A DNA stretch of 64,000 nucleotides from Indioceanicola profundi (lineage in GTDB: Bacteria; Pseudomonadota; Alphaproteobacteria; Azospirillales; Azospirillaceae), in assembly GCF_003568845.1 (NCBI RefSeq), contig NZ_CP030126.1, positions 2,649,501 to 2,713,500 on the forward strand. The letters run 5' to 3'. Position numbers and translations under genes: made by a program. The notes below the pieces were generated by a model. It made no database searches. It had not been told where the DNA came from and saw nothing but the letters and a program-made list of their open reading frames with translations. Shown one piece after another: positions 52,105-61,597 of the stretch; within the stretch, counting starts at the first letter, position 1; each line of letters starts with the position of its first letter.

Positions 52105-54891
52105 GTGAGTCATTCCAGTCGCACGAAGGGAGGCTTCCGGCTCCGCTGCCTGTTCGGCGCCGCCGCTGTCGCCCTTGTCGTTCCGATGGCCGCCCAGGCA
52201 CAGGACCCGGCCGGCCTTGAGGAGATCGTCGTCACCGGATCGCGCATCGCGCGGGCCAACGTGGTCAGCTCCAGCCCGGTTACCCAGCTCAATTCCGAAG
52301 AGCTGACCTTCAGCGGCACGGTCAATGTCGAGGACCTGCTGAACGACCTGCCGCAGGTGGTGGCCGGTCTGACCTCCGCCACGAACAACGGCAACAACGG
52401 AACGGCGACCGTCGATCTGCGCGGTCTCGGCACGAACCGCACGCTGGTGCTGGTCAATGGCCGTCGCTTCGTGGGCTCCTCCCAGGACGGCACCGTCGAC
52501 CTGAACAACATCCCGGCCGCCCTGATCGAGCGCGTCGAGGTGGTGAGCGGCGGCGCGTCCGCCGTGTACGGGTCCGACGCCATCTCCGGTGTCGTCAACT
52601 TCATCCTGAAGGACGATTTCGAGGGCGTTCAGGCCGACCTGAACTACGGCATCTCCGACCGCGGCGATGCCAAGACCTATGACGCCAGCGTCACCATGGG
52701 CGGCAACTTCGCCGATGGCCGCGGCAACGCGGTGGTGTCGGTCGGTTATCTGAACCGCGACAGCCTGCTGCAGGGTGCGCGGTCCTTCTCCCGCGACACC
52801 TATACGGACAGCTCCGGCGCCCTTGAGCTGCTGGGCTCCACGACCACCCCGTCCGGCCGTATCGACGCCGGTTCCGGCCTGCCGGACGATGCGCCCTACG
52901 CCTTCCTGCCCGACGGCACCATCCGTCCGTTCCAGGGCGGCACGGCGAACAGCTACGGCGACACCTACAACTTCGCCCCGGACAACTACCTCCAGACCCC
53001 GCAGAAGCGGTACAATCTGGCGGCCATGACCACCTATGACCTGGCGGACAACATCGAGGCCTATGCCGAGGCCTTCTATGTGAACAGCCAGGTGAACACC
53101 CAGTTGGCGGCCACGCCGGTCACGGGCATTATCGTTCAGGCCGACAATCCGTTCCTGTCGGCGCAGGCCCGTCAGGTTCTGGCCAACCGCGCCGACCCGG
53201 ATGCGCCGATCCGCATCCGCCGCCGCACCACCGAGGTCGGCCCGCGTAACAACCAGTATGAGAGCCAGACCTACCGGTTCGTGACCGGCCTGCGCGGCGA
53301 CTTCGAGGCGCTGGAGCGGACCTGGGACTGGGACGCCTACTACAATTACGGCCGCGTGGTCCGTGAGGAGCAGTCCACCGGACTGGTCGCCACCTCCCGC
53401 TTCCAGGCTGCCGTCGACTGCTACGGCGCCAACGCCACGCCGGGCTGCGTGCCGCTGAACCCGTTCGGCCCCGACACGATCTCCCCCGAGGCGGCCGCCT
53501 ATGTCACCGTTCCGGCGCGTGACCGGACCGTGGTGCAGCAGGAAGTGCTCGGCGCCTCCATCTCCGGCGAAGTCTTCGACCTTCCGGCCGGCCCGGTGGG
53601 CGTTGCGCTCGGCGGTGAGTACCGCCAGGAGAAGAGCAGCTACAGCCCGGACTTCTTCGCCAGCACCGGCGACCTGCAGGGCGGCACCAATGCCGGCCCG
53701 GTGTCCGGCAGCTTCGACGTCTATGAAATCTTCGGCGAAGTGGCCGTGCCGCTGCTGAGCGGTCTGGCCTATGTCGAGGACCTGTCCGTCGAGGCTGGTT
53801 TCCGCTACTCCGACTATTCCAACATCGGCAGCGTGACGACCTGGAAGGCCGGCGGCTCCTACAGCCCGATCGACGAGGTCCGGCTGCGCGCGATCTACCA
53901 GCGCGCCATCCGCGCTCCGTCCATCTCCGAGCTGTACGGGGCGGCGCAGCAGTCCTTCGAACCGGTTTCCGATCCGTGCAGCGCCTCCAGCAACCCGTCC
54001 GCGGCGGTGCTGGCCGTCTGCCAGCAGCAGGGCCTGCCGGCCGGTCTGCTCGGCACGTTCGAAGATGATGGTCAGATCGAAGTCACCTTCGTCGGCAACC
54101 CCGATCTCCAGGAAGAGAAGTCCGATACCTGGACCTTCGGCGCCGTTGTCGACCCGACCGACTGGCTGACCCTGTCTGTCGATTACTACAACATCAAGAT
54201 CGAGGACGCGATCCAGACCTTCGGCGGCGGCCTCGGCCCGGCGCTGGCGGCCTGCTACGCCTCCGGCGATGCCAACAGCGCGGCCTGCTCGCCCCTGGGA
54301 CAGCCGATCCGCCGCGACTCCACTGGCGAGATCATCCCGTTCGACCTGCCGCAGGCCAACATCTCCGACCTGAAGACGGACGGCGTGGACTTCCAGGCCG
54401 ATGCCCGCTTCGACCTGCCGAACGGCCACGGCCTGTCGGCGAACGTCCTGGTCACCTGGGTCAACAGCTACGAGTTCACCCCGAACCCGGCCCAGCCGGC
54501 GGTGTACGAGTATGCCGGCACCATCTCCACGGATGACAGCGCCATCCCGGACTGGAAGATCAACGCCCGCGTAACCTATGACGGCGGCCCCTGGTCGCTC
54601 TCCTACCGGTTCCGCTGGATCAATGCCGTTGAGCACCGTGCCTTTGCCGACGCCGAGGCGATCGGCGACCCGGCGCCGGTGCTGGCGGTGGAGGAAGTCG
54701 GCTCTGTCGTCTACAGCGACATCTCCGGCCAGTATCGCATCAGCGACAACATCACGTTGACCGCTGGTGTGAACAACGTGTTCGACCGCAATCCGCCGAT
54801 TCTGCCGGATACGATTTCGGCGAACACGGATACCAACACCTACGACGTGCTCGGCCGCTACTTCTTCATGAACGCGTCCATTCGCTTCTAA
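52105..54891 (+). CDS. TonB-dependent outer membrane receptor (second of tandem pair)
   Basis: This 928-residue receptor starts at GTG after the structured leader. Its signal peptide FRLRCLFGAAAVALVVPMAA is almost the same as that of the first. The plug has EEIVVTGSRIARANVVSSSP, LRGLGTNRTLVLVNGRRFVG and VEVVSGGASAVYGSDAISGV. The barrel has GNPDLQEEKSDTWTFGAVVD and ends RYFFMNASIRF. Outside the plug and motifs it differs widely from its neighbour, so the two probably bind different ligands. No TonB, ExbB or regulator gene is adjacent. Confidence 0.95.
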   Translation: MSHSSRTKGGFRLRCLFGAAAVALVVPMAAQAQDPAGLEEIVVTGSRIARANVVSSSPVTQLNSEELTFSGTVNVEDLLNDLPQVVAGLTSATNNGNNGTATVDLRGLGTNRTLVLVNGRRFVGSSQDGTVDLNNIPAALIERVEVVSGGASAVYGSDAISGVVNFILKDDFEGVQADLNYGISDRGDAKTYDASVTMGGNFADGRGNAVVSVGYLNRDSLLQGARSFSRDTYTDSSGALELLGSTTTPSGRIDAGSGLPDDAPYAFLPDGTIRPFQGGTANSYGDTYNFAPDNYLQTPQKRYNLAAMTTYDLADNIEAYAEAFYVNSQVNTQLAATPVTGIIVQADNPFLSAQARQVLANRADPDAPIRIRRRTTEVGPRNNQYESQTYRFVTGLRGDFEALERTWDWDAYYNYGRVVREEQSTGLVATSRFQAAVDCYGANATPGCVPLNPFGPDTISPEAAAYVTVPARDRTVVQQEVLGASISGEVFDLPAGPVGVALGGEYRQEKSSYSPDFFASTGDLQGGTNAGPVSGSFDVYEIFGEVAVPLLSGLAYVEDLSVEAGFRYSDYSNIGSVTTWKAGGSYSPIDEVRLRAIYQRAIRAPSISELYGAAQQSFEPVSDPCSASSNPSAAVLAVCQQQGLPAGLLGTFEDDGQIEVTFVGNPDLQEEKSDTWTFGAVVDPTDWLTLSVDYYNIKIEDAIQTFGGGLGPALAACYASGDANSAACSPLGQPIRRDSTGEIIPFDLPQANISDLKTDGVDFQADARFDLPNGHGLSANVLVTWVNSYEFTPNPAQPAVYEYAGTISTDDSAIPDWKINARVTYDGGPWSLSYRFRWINAVEHRAFADAEAIGDPAPVLAVEEVGSVVYSDISGQYRISDNITLTAGVNNVFDRNPPILPDTISANTDTNTYDVLGRYFFMNASIRF

Positions 54892-54933
54892 GGTGTGATC
54901 AGTACCGTTTCGTTTTCTTTCCGTGAAAACTCC

Positions 54934-54966
54934 GCGCCGGGGCGAAAGCTCCGGCGCTTCTTTTTT
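54934..54966 (+). terminator. strong terminator of second TonB receptor
   Basis: GCGCCGGGGC pairs with GCTCCGGCGC (one G-T pair) around a GAAA tetraloop, followed by TTCTTTTTT. It is preceded by TTTCCGTGAA as in the first receptor. Confidence 0.9.
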
Positions 54967-55042
54967 GCGCGCCGGCCCCTTATGGTTTCCGCCCACGGTC
55001 CCGGCCGGTCAGGCCGGCCCGGGCGGAAGGCATGGAGGAACG

Positions 55043-55984
55043 ATGCGGTTGGCACATTTTGCTCCCAGGGCGGCCCTGGCCCTCGGTCTTGCCATGGCGT
55101 CCGCCGCGCCGGCCGCGGCCCAGCCGATCACCTTCAAGGACCTGCTGGGGCGGGAGCGGCCCGGCACCGATATCCGTATCCCCTACGGCACCCTGCCCGA
55201 CCAGTTCGGGGAGCTGTGGCTGCCGGACGGGCCCGGCCCGCACCCGACCGTGGTGATGGTGCATGGAGGCTGCTGGCTGGCCAGCCTGCCGGGGGTGGAG
55301 CTGATGGCCTACATCTCCGAGGATCTGCGCCGCCGCGGTATCGCCGTCTGGAATGTGGAGTACCGCCGGTTGGGCACGCCGGGGGCCGGCTATCCCGGCA
55401 CCTTCCTGGACGTCGCCGCCGTGGACCATCTGCGCGAGGTGGCGAAGTCCCACCCGCTGGACCTGTCCCGCCTGGTTGGCGTCGGCCATTCCGCCGGCGG
55501 CCATCTGGCGCTCTGGGCCGGGGCGCGGCCGGTGATCGGGACGGAGAGTCCGCTGCACACGCCGGACCCGCTGAAGCTGAAGGGCGTGCTGACCCTGGCC
55601 GGCATCAACGATCTGGAAGCCTACCGGGCGGAGGGGCCGGACGCCTGCGGCGGGCCGGACACCTGCGGCGGGCCGGACACCATCGACGGGCTGACCGGTG
55701 CGAAGGAGCGGCCCGGCACCGACCTCTTTGCGGACACCTCGCCCGCCGCCATGACGCCGCTGCAGATCGACCAGATCATCGTATCGGGCGAGCTGGACCA
55801 CATCGTGCCGCCGGCTTTCGGTCGCAATTACCGCGACAAGGCCGAGGCGGCGGGAGAAATGGTGACGGTGCTGGAATATCCCGGCGCGGGGCACTTCGAA
55901 CTGATCGACCCGACCTCCGCCGCCTGGGCGGACATCAGCCGCCAGATCACGGCCCTGCTGGAGGGAGAAGCGGGACGGCCCTAG
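55043..55984 (+). CDS. exported alpha/beta hydrolase (esterase-like)
   Basis: This 313-residue protein has a signal peptide (ALALGLAMASAAPAAAQ) and a GGAGGAACG ribosome binding site. The fold shows the oxyanion motif VMVHGGCWLAS, the nucleophile elbow VGVGHSAGGHLAL, an Asp in SGELDHIVPP and a His in GAGHFELIDP. It resembles kynurenine formamidase/BD-FAE type esterases. A short internal duplication gives CGGPDTCGGPDT near residue 200. It lies 150 bases after the receptor and may process what that receptor imports, though this is only suggested by position. Confidence 0.88.
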   Translation: MRLAHFAPRAALALGLAMASAAPAAAQPITFKDLLGRERPGTDIRIPYGTLPDQFGELWLPDGPGPHPTVVMVHGGCWLASLPGVELMAYISEDLRRRGIAVWNVEYRRLGTPGAGYPGTFLDVAAVDHLREVAKSHPLDLSRLVGVGHSAGGHLALWAGARPVIGTESPLHTPDPLKLKGVLTLAGINDLEAYRAEGPDACGGPDTCGGPDTIDGLTGAKERPGTDLFADTSPAAMTPLQIDQIIVSGELDHIVPPAFGRNYRDKAEAAGEMVTVLEYPGAGHFELIDPTSAAWADISRQITALLEGEAGRP

Positions 55985-56427
55985 CTCTTGCCGGCCGGGC
56001 CGGTCATGTCCAGCCGCTCGATCCGGCGGGCAAGGTCGCGCAACACCATGGCCTCTTCCAGCCGGCCGTCACGGGCCAGGCACTGGCGGTAGAGCCGCAG
56101 CAGATGCAGCACTGCCTTCGCATCGGTGACGCCGGGCAGCGGCCGCCCGGCGGGGCCGGTGACGGTGATCCCCAGCACGGCCATCGCCTCCGCCACCAGG
56201 GTGACCGACTGGGCGAGGCCGGTCAGGTCGGCCTCCTGCGATTGAAGCACCGGCTCCAGAAGATCCGTGATGTTTACCCTGCCGTCCTGATCCAACCTGT
56301 CCTCCACTCCGCGCCCGGTCCACGGCGCGGCCCCGACCTTCGGGGACAAAGCATGCATATGGGTTGTGCCGGACCTGCAATCGACCGCCCCTGCCGTGAC
56401 CATCGCGGGCGGTCGCAACACCTCCAC
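55981..56427 (-). CDS. hypothetical protein
   Basis: This open frame of 148 residues has no recognised family. The C-terminal 90 residues look coherent and helical (VTLVAEAMAVLGITV, AKAVLHLLRLYRQCLARDGR, LEEAMVLRDLARRIERL), while the first 50 residues look like noncoding-style sequence. A later start at GTG (VNITDLLEPV, about residue 51) may be the true one. Its stop codon overlaps that of the hydrolase. It may be in an operon with the downstream-facing YbfF-like gene, which lies 17 bases upstream. Confidence 0.5.
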   Translation of the reverse strand: MEVLRPPAMVTAGAVDCRSGTTHMHALSPKVGAAPWTGRGVEDRLDQDGRVNITDLLEPVLQSQEADLTGLAQSVTLVAEAMAVLGITVTGPAGRPLPGVTDAKAVLHLLRLYRQCLARDGRLEEAMVLRDLARRIERLDMTGPAGKS

Positions 56428-56444
56428 GCTGTAAACAACGCCGG

Positions 56445-57230
56445 TCAGAGGACGGCTTCGACCAGGGACGTAAAAGCTTCCGGCTTTTCGGCATGCAGCC
56501 AGTGGCCGGCGTCGGCGACCATCCGGATTTCCGCGGCTGGGAAGCGGCGGCGGATGTCGCCTTCGTACTCCGGCGTCACATAGTCCGACTTGGCCCCGCC
56601 GATGAACAGGGCCGGGCCGTCATAGCGGGCGCTGCCCAGGTCGGGGAAGCCGATGAGATTGTCCATCCCTGCCTCCAGCGCATCCAGGTTGATGCGCCAG
56701 CGCAGCCCCCCATCCTCCACCTCCAGGTTCTGGAGCAGGAAGGCCCGCAGGTTCGGGTCCGGAACCGCATCGCGGAGCTGTTCGTCCACCTGCGACCGGC
56801 GGCTGCGCCCGGTGAGGTCCGCCGCCTTCATCGCCTTCACATAGGGCAGGTGCGTGTGAGTGTAGGAAACGGGGGCGATGTCCACCACGATCAGCCGCTC
56901 CACCCGCTCCGGCGCGGTCAGCGCCAGGGTCATGGCCGCCTTGCCGCCCATGGAGTGGCCCAGAACCACGGCCCGGTCCAGGCCGCGATCATCCAGGAAC
57001 CGCCCGAGGTCGCCCGCCATGGCGGGATAGTCCATGCGGTCGTTCCAGGGGCTGCCGCCGTGATTGCGCAGGTCGAGCCCGTAAGCGTCCTGTCTCTGCC
57101 CGAACCGCTTCACGAACATCTGCCAGTTCCGGGCGGAGCCGAAGAGTCCATGTAGGATCACCAGCGGCGTGCGCCCAGTCGGCTGCTGCGGATGTGCTTC
57201 GAGGAAGGTCAGGGGCAGGCTGTCGGACAT
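56445..57230 (-). CDS. alpha/beta hydrolase, YbfF/ABHD11 type
   Basis: This 261-residue esterase has PLVILHGLFGSARNWQMFVK at the oxyanion strand, LDLRNHGGSPWNDRMDYPAM, the nucleophile elbow VVLGHSMGGKAAM, and an end with GGAKSDYVTPEYE (Asp) and VADAGHWLHAEKPE (His). This is the E. coli YbfF/human ABHD11 pattern, acting on short-chain thioesters and esters. It has a GYxxYTHTHLPYV region in the cap. It is cytoplasmic and heads the pair with the hypothetical gene. Confidence 0.92.
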   Translation of the reverse strand: MSDSLPLTFLEAHPQQPTGRTPLVILHGLFGSARNWQMFVKRFGQRQDAYGLDLRNHGGSPWNDRMDYPAMAGDLGRFLDDRGLDRAVVLGHSMGGKAAMTLALTAPERVERLIVVDIAPVSYTHTHLPYVKAMKAADLTGRSRRSQVDEQLRDAVPDPNLRAFLLQNLEVEDGGLRWRINLDALEAGMDNLIGFPDLGSARYDGPALFIGGAKSDYVTPEYEGDIRRRFPAAEIRMVADAGHWLHAEKPEAFTSLVEAVL

Positions 57231-57373
57231 GGATCGGTCTGCTCGTTCAATCTGTCGGATGCTGCCGCGATGCTAGCAGATGGCGGGGCCGCGATGCGCC
57301 CCCATCCTCCCCAACCGACCCATGTCCAGCATGAATGCCCTGCCATGACGCCGGGCCCGGTCTCCGCGGAACG

Positions 57374-57402
57374 GGGCGGCGGGATGAAGCGTCCCGCCGC
57401 CC
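57374..57402 (-). terminator. hairpin after the phasin-like gene
   Basis: A perfect 11-bp stem (GGGCGGCGGGA with TCCCGCCGCCC) encloses TGAAGCG, 16 bases past the stop codon of the minus-strand gene. No T run follows. Confidence 0.5.
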
Positions 57403-57417
57403 TATTCTCCGATGCCC

Positions 57418-58065
57418 TTACCGGCCGGGGCCGGGCTGGGAGGAGATGGAGGACTGGACGGTGCGGGTCCAGGCGTTCCAGATCGCCCAGTTCAGGCCGG
57501 CGGCGCGGCCCATCCGCTTCACCATCCAGCCCTGATAGGCGGAAAGGACCGCGGGCACGCTGCGGGCCTGGGTCAGCCGCTCGAACAGCTCCCCATTGTC
57601 CTCCATCAGGGCGGAGAGCTGTTCCGACAGCTCGCCCGCGGCGGCGGCGATCTGATCGCTGCCGGCCTTAGCCGCCTTGGCAGCACCGTCCGTCGCGGAA
57701 CCGGCGGCTACGGCCGGCGGGAAGGCAGCTCCCGCCACGGCGCGCGGCCGCGGCGGCTCCGCAGCGGCGGCAAGACCGGCTGCGGCGGCCCGCCCTGCCT
57801 CCATGGCCCGGCTCATGGCTCCAGCGCCGGCGCCGACCAGGTTCTCGGTACTGTGACCGGTCTCCTCGGTGATGCCGGTGGTGGCATGCACGGCGGCGTC
57901 GATCGCCTTCTCCGCTCCCTCCGCGCCGGCAGCCGTAGCCTCCCGCGCCGTGTCGGCCAAGGCATTGTCGGGGGCGGACGCCGCCTTCCTGCGCCGCTTC
58001 GTCTCGGCAGCCTCTGCAGACTGGTTGGTCTGGTCGGCCGGCTGGTTGGTGTCGTTCTCTGCCAT
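57418..58065 (-). CDS. phasin-like protein
   Basis: This 215-residue protein starts at ATG with GGGAGGATCAA upstream. It is Ala-rich, with a charged N terminus (TKRRRKAASAP), a helical middle, and a C-terminal block ELSEQLSALMEDNGELFERL, SVPAVLSAYQGWMVKRMGR that resembles the phasin domain. Phasins coat polyhydroxyalkanoate granules. No polymer synthase gene is close, so the assignment rests on sequence style. Confidence 0.6.
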   Translation of the reverse strand: MAENDTNQPADQTNQSAEAAETKRRRKAASAPDNALADTAREATAAGAEGAEKAIDAAVHATTGITEETGHSTENLVGAGAGAMSRAMEAGRAAAAGLAAAAEPPRPRAVAGAAFPPAVAAGSATDGAAKAAKAGSDQIAAAAGELSEQLSALMEDNGELFERLTQARSVPAVLSAYQGWMVKRMGRAAGLNWAIWNAWTRTVQSSISSQPGPGR

Positions 58066-58177
58066 TTGATCCTCCCAGGACGCCGGTGGCGTCCTTGCTT
58101 GATTCCCGATGCCCATCAAAACATAGGGACCCCGCCCATGGTGCAGTGCAAAATGGTAGGGGGCAAGCCCGGTGGCG

Positions 58178-61100
58178 TCAGCCCGGTGCGGAGCCGAGGC
58201 TGTCCAGCAGGTCGCGGGCGGCGGCCAGCCGCGCCTCCGGCGTTTCCGCCGCGCGGCGGAGCAGCAACCGTTCCCCGCTCCATCCCAGCCCGTCGCCGCC
58301 CTCGCACAGCGCCGTGCGCGCCCGCTCCCGCGCCGCCTCGTCCTGGAAGTCGGCGACGGCCCCCTTCGGCCCGGCTTCCAGCCGCTTGATGCCGTGGCGG
58401 TAGCAGTCCGGGCGCAGGGCCACAAGGTTCAGCCAGGCCTGCATGGCGGGCGGGGGCGGGCCGAAGCGATCCTCCACCTCGTCCGCGAAATCCGCGGCGG
58501 CCTCCGCACTGTCCAGCCGGCTGGCGCGGGCATAGAGGCGCAGACGCAGCTCCTGCTCCGGCACCATCTCCTCCGGCATGGCGGAGGGCACGCCGCCGAT
58601 GCGGATATCGGGCGTCCAGTCCTGGGGCGGCGGCTCCCCCTTGGCCTGGGCCATGGCGCGGGCGACCATGTGCTGGTAGAGGCCGATGCCGACCAGACGG
58701 GCATGCCCGGCCTGCTCCTCCCCCAGCAGGTGGCCGGCCCCGCGCAGATCCATGTCGCGGGCGCTGATGGCGAATCCCGCGCCCAGCCGGTCGAAAGCTT
58801 CCAGCGTGCGCAGCCGCTCCAGCGCGGTGTCGCCGAGGTCGCTGTTCGGAGCTGTCATCAGGTAGCAGACCCCGCGCACCCGCCCGCGCCCGACCCGCCC
58901 GCGCAACTGATGGAGCTGGGCCAGGCCGAAGCGGTCGGCCCGCCAGACCAGCATGGTGTTGGCCCGCGGCACGTCGAGGCCGCTTTCGATGATGTTGGTG
59001 GCCAGCAGCACGTCCCCATCCCCGCCGGCGAAACGGACCATGGCGTCGTCCACCACCTCGGGCTTCATCTGGCCGTGTGCGGCCAGGATGTCGAGTTCCG
59101 GCACCAGCTCCGCCAGTTCGGCCTGTAGACGCTCCAGGTCCTTGACCTGGGGGCAGACGATGAAGCTCTGCCCGTCCCGCTGCCGCTCCCGCATCAGGGC
59201 CTCGCGCACCGTGGCCGGGTCCCAGGGCACGGTGAAGGTGGCGATGGGCTGGCGACGGGCGGGCGGGGTGGTGATCAGGCTGAGGTCGCGCAGCCCCACC
59301 ATGGCCGATTGCAGGGTCTGCGGGATCGGCGTCGCGGTGAGGGTCAGCACATGCAGCCCCTCCCCCAACTGCCGCAGGGCGTTCTTGTCCTTGGCACCGA
59401 AGCGCTGCTCCTCATCCACGATCAGCAGGCCGGGATCGTGGAATTCAATCCCCTTGCCGGCCAGGGCATGGGTGCCGACGACGATGCGGACGCGCCCGTC
59501 CTTGAGGCCGGCCTTGACGGCCCTGGCCTCCGCCGTGCCGGCCAGGCGGGAGAGGTGGCCGATCTCCAGCCCCGTCCCGGCGAAGCGACTGCGGAAGGTT
59601 TCCAGATGCTGGCGGGCCAACACGGTGGTGGGGGCCACCACGGCCACCTGCTTCCCGGCCAGGGCGGCAGCGGCAGCGGCGCGCAAGGTCACCTCCGTCT
59701 TGCCGTAGCCGACATCGCCGCAGACCAGCCGGTCCATGGGCCGGCCGGCGGCCAGATCGTCCAGCACCGCGGCGATGGCGGTTGACTGGTCCGGCGTTTC
59801 GGTGAAGGGGAAACGGCCGGCGAAGCGCTCATAGGCTTGGCGGGGCGGGACCAGCACGGGGGCCTCCCGGCCCAGCCGGTCCTGGACGCGGCGCACCAGC
59901 TCCGCTGCCGCCTCCGCAACCTCCGCCTCCACCTTGTCGCGGCGCTTGGCCCAGCTTGCCCCGTCCATGCGGTCCAGGCTGACGCTGTCCGCGTCGCCGC
60001 CGTAGCGCCAGACCCGGCTCAACTCCGTGGTGGGGAGCATCAGCGTGTCGCCGTCGCGGAAGACCAGACGCACCGTCTCGGCCGCACCCTGGGGTCCATC
60101 CACCCGCACCAGCCCTTCCAGCCGGGCCAGCCCGTGGTCGGCATGGATCACCGCCTCGCCCGGCGCCGGGGCGGCGGTGGCGCTGGCGAAGGGGGACGGG
60201 TCGGGACCGGCGCTGGCGGCACGACTGCCCAGCACGCCGCCAGCGGTCAGAACCACGACGCCATCCGACCGGAATTCCTCCGCCAGATCGGCAGCCAGCA
60301 GCAGCACGGAACCGGGCGGGGCCTGCTCCACCTCCTGCCAGCCGGCGACGCGCCGGGGGGTCGCGCCCAGGCTGCGCTCGGCGAAGCGGGACAGGCGGCG
60401 CAGAACCGGGCCGGCAGGACCGGTCAGCACCAGCCGGTCGCCCTGTCCGCGGCAGTCCGCGGCGAAGGCGGCGAAGCGGCGGCCGGGATCGCGCTGGGTG
60501 GCGAAACGGGGCGGGCGCTCGCCGGCGCCGTCCTGCTCCAGTTGACGACTGGTGCGGCCCTGTAGGGCTTGTTCCCACTCTTCCGCCGTCAGGAACAGCT
60601 CCTCCGGGCCGGGACGGGGGCCGGAGTCCGATCGACGGCCGGCGGCCAGCCGGGTGCGCGTGCTGTAGGCGTCGCGGATCAGCTCCAGGAAGGACTCCAG
60701 CCGGTCCGGCACTTCCGGTTCCAACACCAGCTCCGCCTCCGGCATCAGTTCGAAGGGGCTTTCCAGCCGCCCGTAAAGGCCGGGGAGGTGATGCTCGATA
60801 TCCAAGGGCCGCTCCGCCCCGGGTTCCGTCACCGCTTCGGAAGCCGGGTGGAGTTCCAGAAGGTCGATCTCGCCGATGGTGCGCTGGGTGGCGGGGTCGT
60901 AGCTGCGGATGCCGGCGACCCGCCCGTCGGCATGGTCGATGCGGCAGGGGCCGGCGGCTCCGGCGGGGAACAGATCCACCACCTCTCCCCGGATCGCGGC
61001 CTCGCCCGGCTCATCCACCCGGTCGTCCACCCAGTAGCCGGTGCGCAGCAGAAAGGCGCGCAGCTCCTCCATATCCAGCTCCTGCCCCGGCCGGAGGCGG

Positions 61101-61471
61101 AGGATGGAGCGGGCCCAGACATCCCGCGGCGGCACCCGCTGGAGTAGCGCGGAGGCTGATGAGACGACCAGATGCGGCCCGTCGATCCCGGCCGCCAGCC
61201 GCGCCATGGCGGCGATGCGCCGCCCCATCACCTCCGCCGAGGGCGGGGCGCGGTCATAGGGAAGGCAGTCCCAGGGCGGCAGCGCCAGCACGGGCAGATG
61301 CGGGTCGAGCGCCCTGGCGAGGGCTGCAAGCCGGTCCGCCCGGTCGGACGAGCGGGCCACATGGACCAGTCCGCGGCGACCGGCGGCCCGCGCCGCCGCG
61401 ATCAGGCGTACCGCCGTTTCGCCCTCTGTCAGGGGGCGGGTCTCGGACGCGGCGGCGGTCTGTGCATCCAC
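58178..61471 (-). CDS. Mfd-like transcription-repair coupling factor translocase
   Basis: This 1097-residue protein has the order of Mfd. The UvrB-like part shows LALPPWDCLPYDRAPPSAEV, HLVVSSASALLQRVPPRDVW and GEAAIRGEVVDLFP. The RNA polymerase-interacting region is AVIHADHGLARLEGL, and the translocase has GDVGYGKTEVTLRAAAA (Walker A), LLIVDEEQRFGAKDKN and QLHQLRGRVGRGRVRG. A C-terminal D7-like part follows. Typical Mfd is 1150-1200 residues and reads GDVGFGKTEV and DEEQHFG, so this could be either a divergent Mfd or a second paralogue. The GTG start has GGAGAG before it. Its divergent partner is the AI-2E permease. Confidence 0.85.
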   Translation of the reverse strand: MDAQTAAASETRPLTEGETAVRLIAAARAAGRRGLVHVARSSDRADRLAALARALDPHLPVLALPPWDCLPYDRAPPSAEVMGRRIAAMARLAAGIDGPHLVVSSASALLQRVPPRDVWARSILRLRPGQELDMEELRAFLLRTGYWVDDRVDEPGEAAIRGEVVDLFPAGAAGPCRIDHADGRVAGIRSYDPATQRTIGEIDLLELHPASEAVTEPGAERPLDIEHHLPGLYGRLESPFELMPEAELVLEPEVPDRLESFLELIRDAYSTRTRLAAGRRSDSGPRPGPEELFLTAEEWEQALQGRTSRQLEQDGAGERPPRFATQRDPGRRFAAFAADCRGQGDRLVLTGPAGPVLRRLSRFAERSLGATPRRVAGWQEVEQAPPGSVLLLAADLAEEFRSDGVVVLTAGGVLGSRAASAGPDPSPFASATAAPAPGEAVIHADHGLARLEGLVRVDGPQGAAETVRLVFRDGDTLMLPTTELSRVWRYGGDADSVSLDRMDGASWAKRRDKVEAEVAEAAAELVRRVQDRLGREAPVLVPPRQAYERFAGRFPFTETPDQSTAIAAVLDDLAAGRPMDRLVCGDVGYGKTEVTLRAAAAAALAGKQVAVVAPTTVLARQHLETFRSRFAGTGLEIGHLSRLAGTAEARAVKAGLKDGRVRIVVGTHALAGKGIEFHDPGLLIVDEEQRFGAKDKNALRQLGEGLHVLTLTATPIPQTLQSAMVGLRDLSLITTPPARRQPIATFTVPWDPATVREALMRERQRDGQSFIVCPQVKDLERLQAELAELVPELDILAAHGQMKPEVVDDAMVRFAGGDGDVLLATNIIESGLDVPRANTMLVWRADRFGLAQLHQLRGRVGRGRVRGVCYLMTAPNSDLGDTALERLRTLEAFDRLGAGFAISARDMDLRGAGHLLGEEQAGHARLVGIGLYQHMVARAMAQAKGEPPPQDWTPDIRIGGVPSAMPEEMVPEQELRLRLYARASRLDSAEAAADFADEVEDRFGPPPPAMQAWLNLVALRPDCYRHGIKRLEAGPKGAVADFQDEAARERARTALCEGGDGLGWSGERLLLRRAAETPEARLAAARDLLDSLGSAPG

Positions 61472-61597
61472 GGTGAACTCTCCATATCGCGGGCTGCCGA
61501 CAACAGCCGGCGGGCCTCTGCCGTTGCGGCGGCGGGGAACGGACCGCCATGAAGGATGAGGCGGGAACCGGCGCGGCATCGCCGGGTTCTCACCTCC

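Noticed and set aside
51979-54996. Long open frame opposite the second TonB receptor
   Set aside because: Mirror of a high-quality gene, with no domain.
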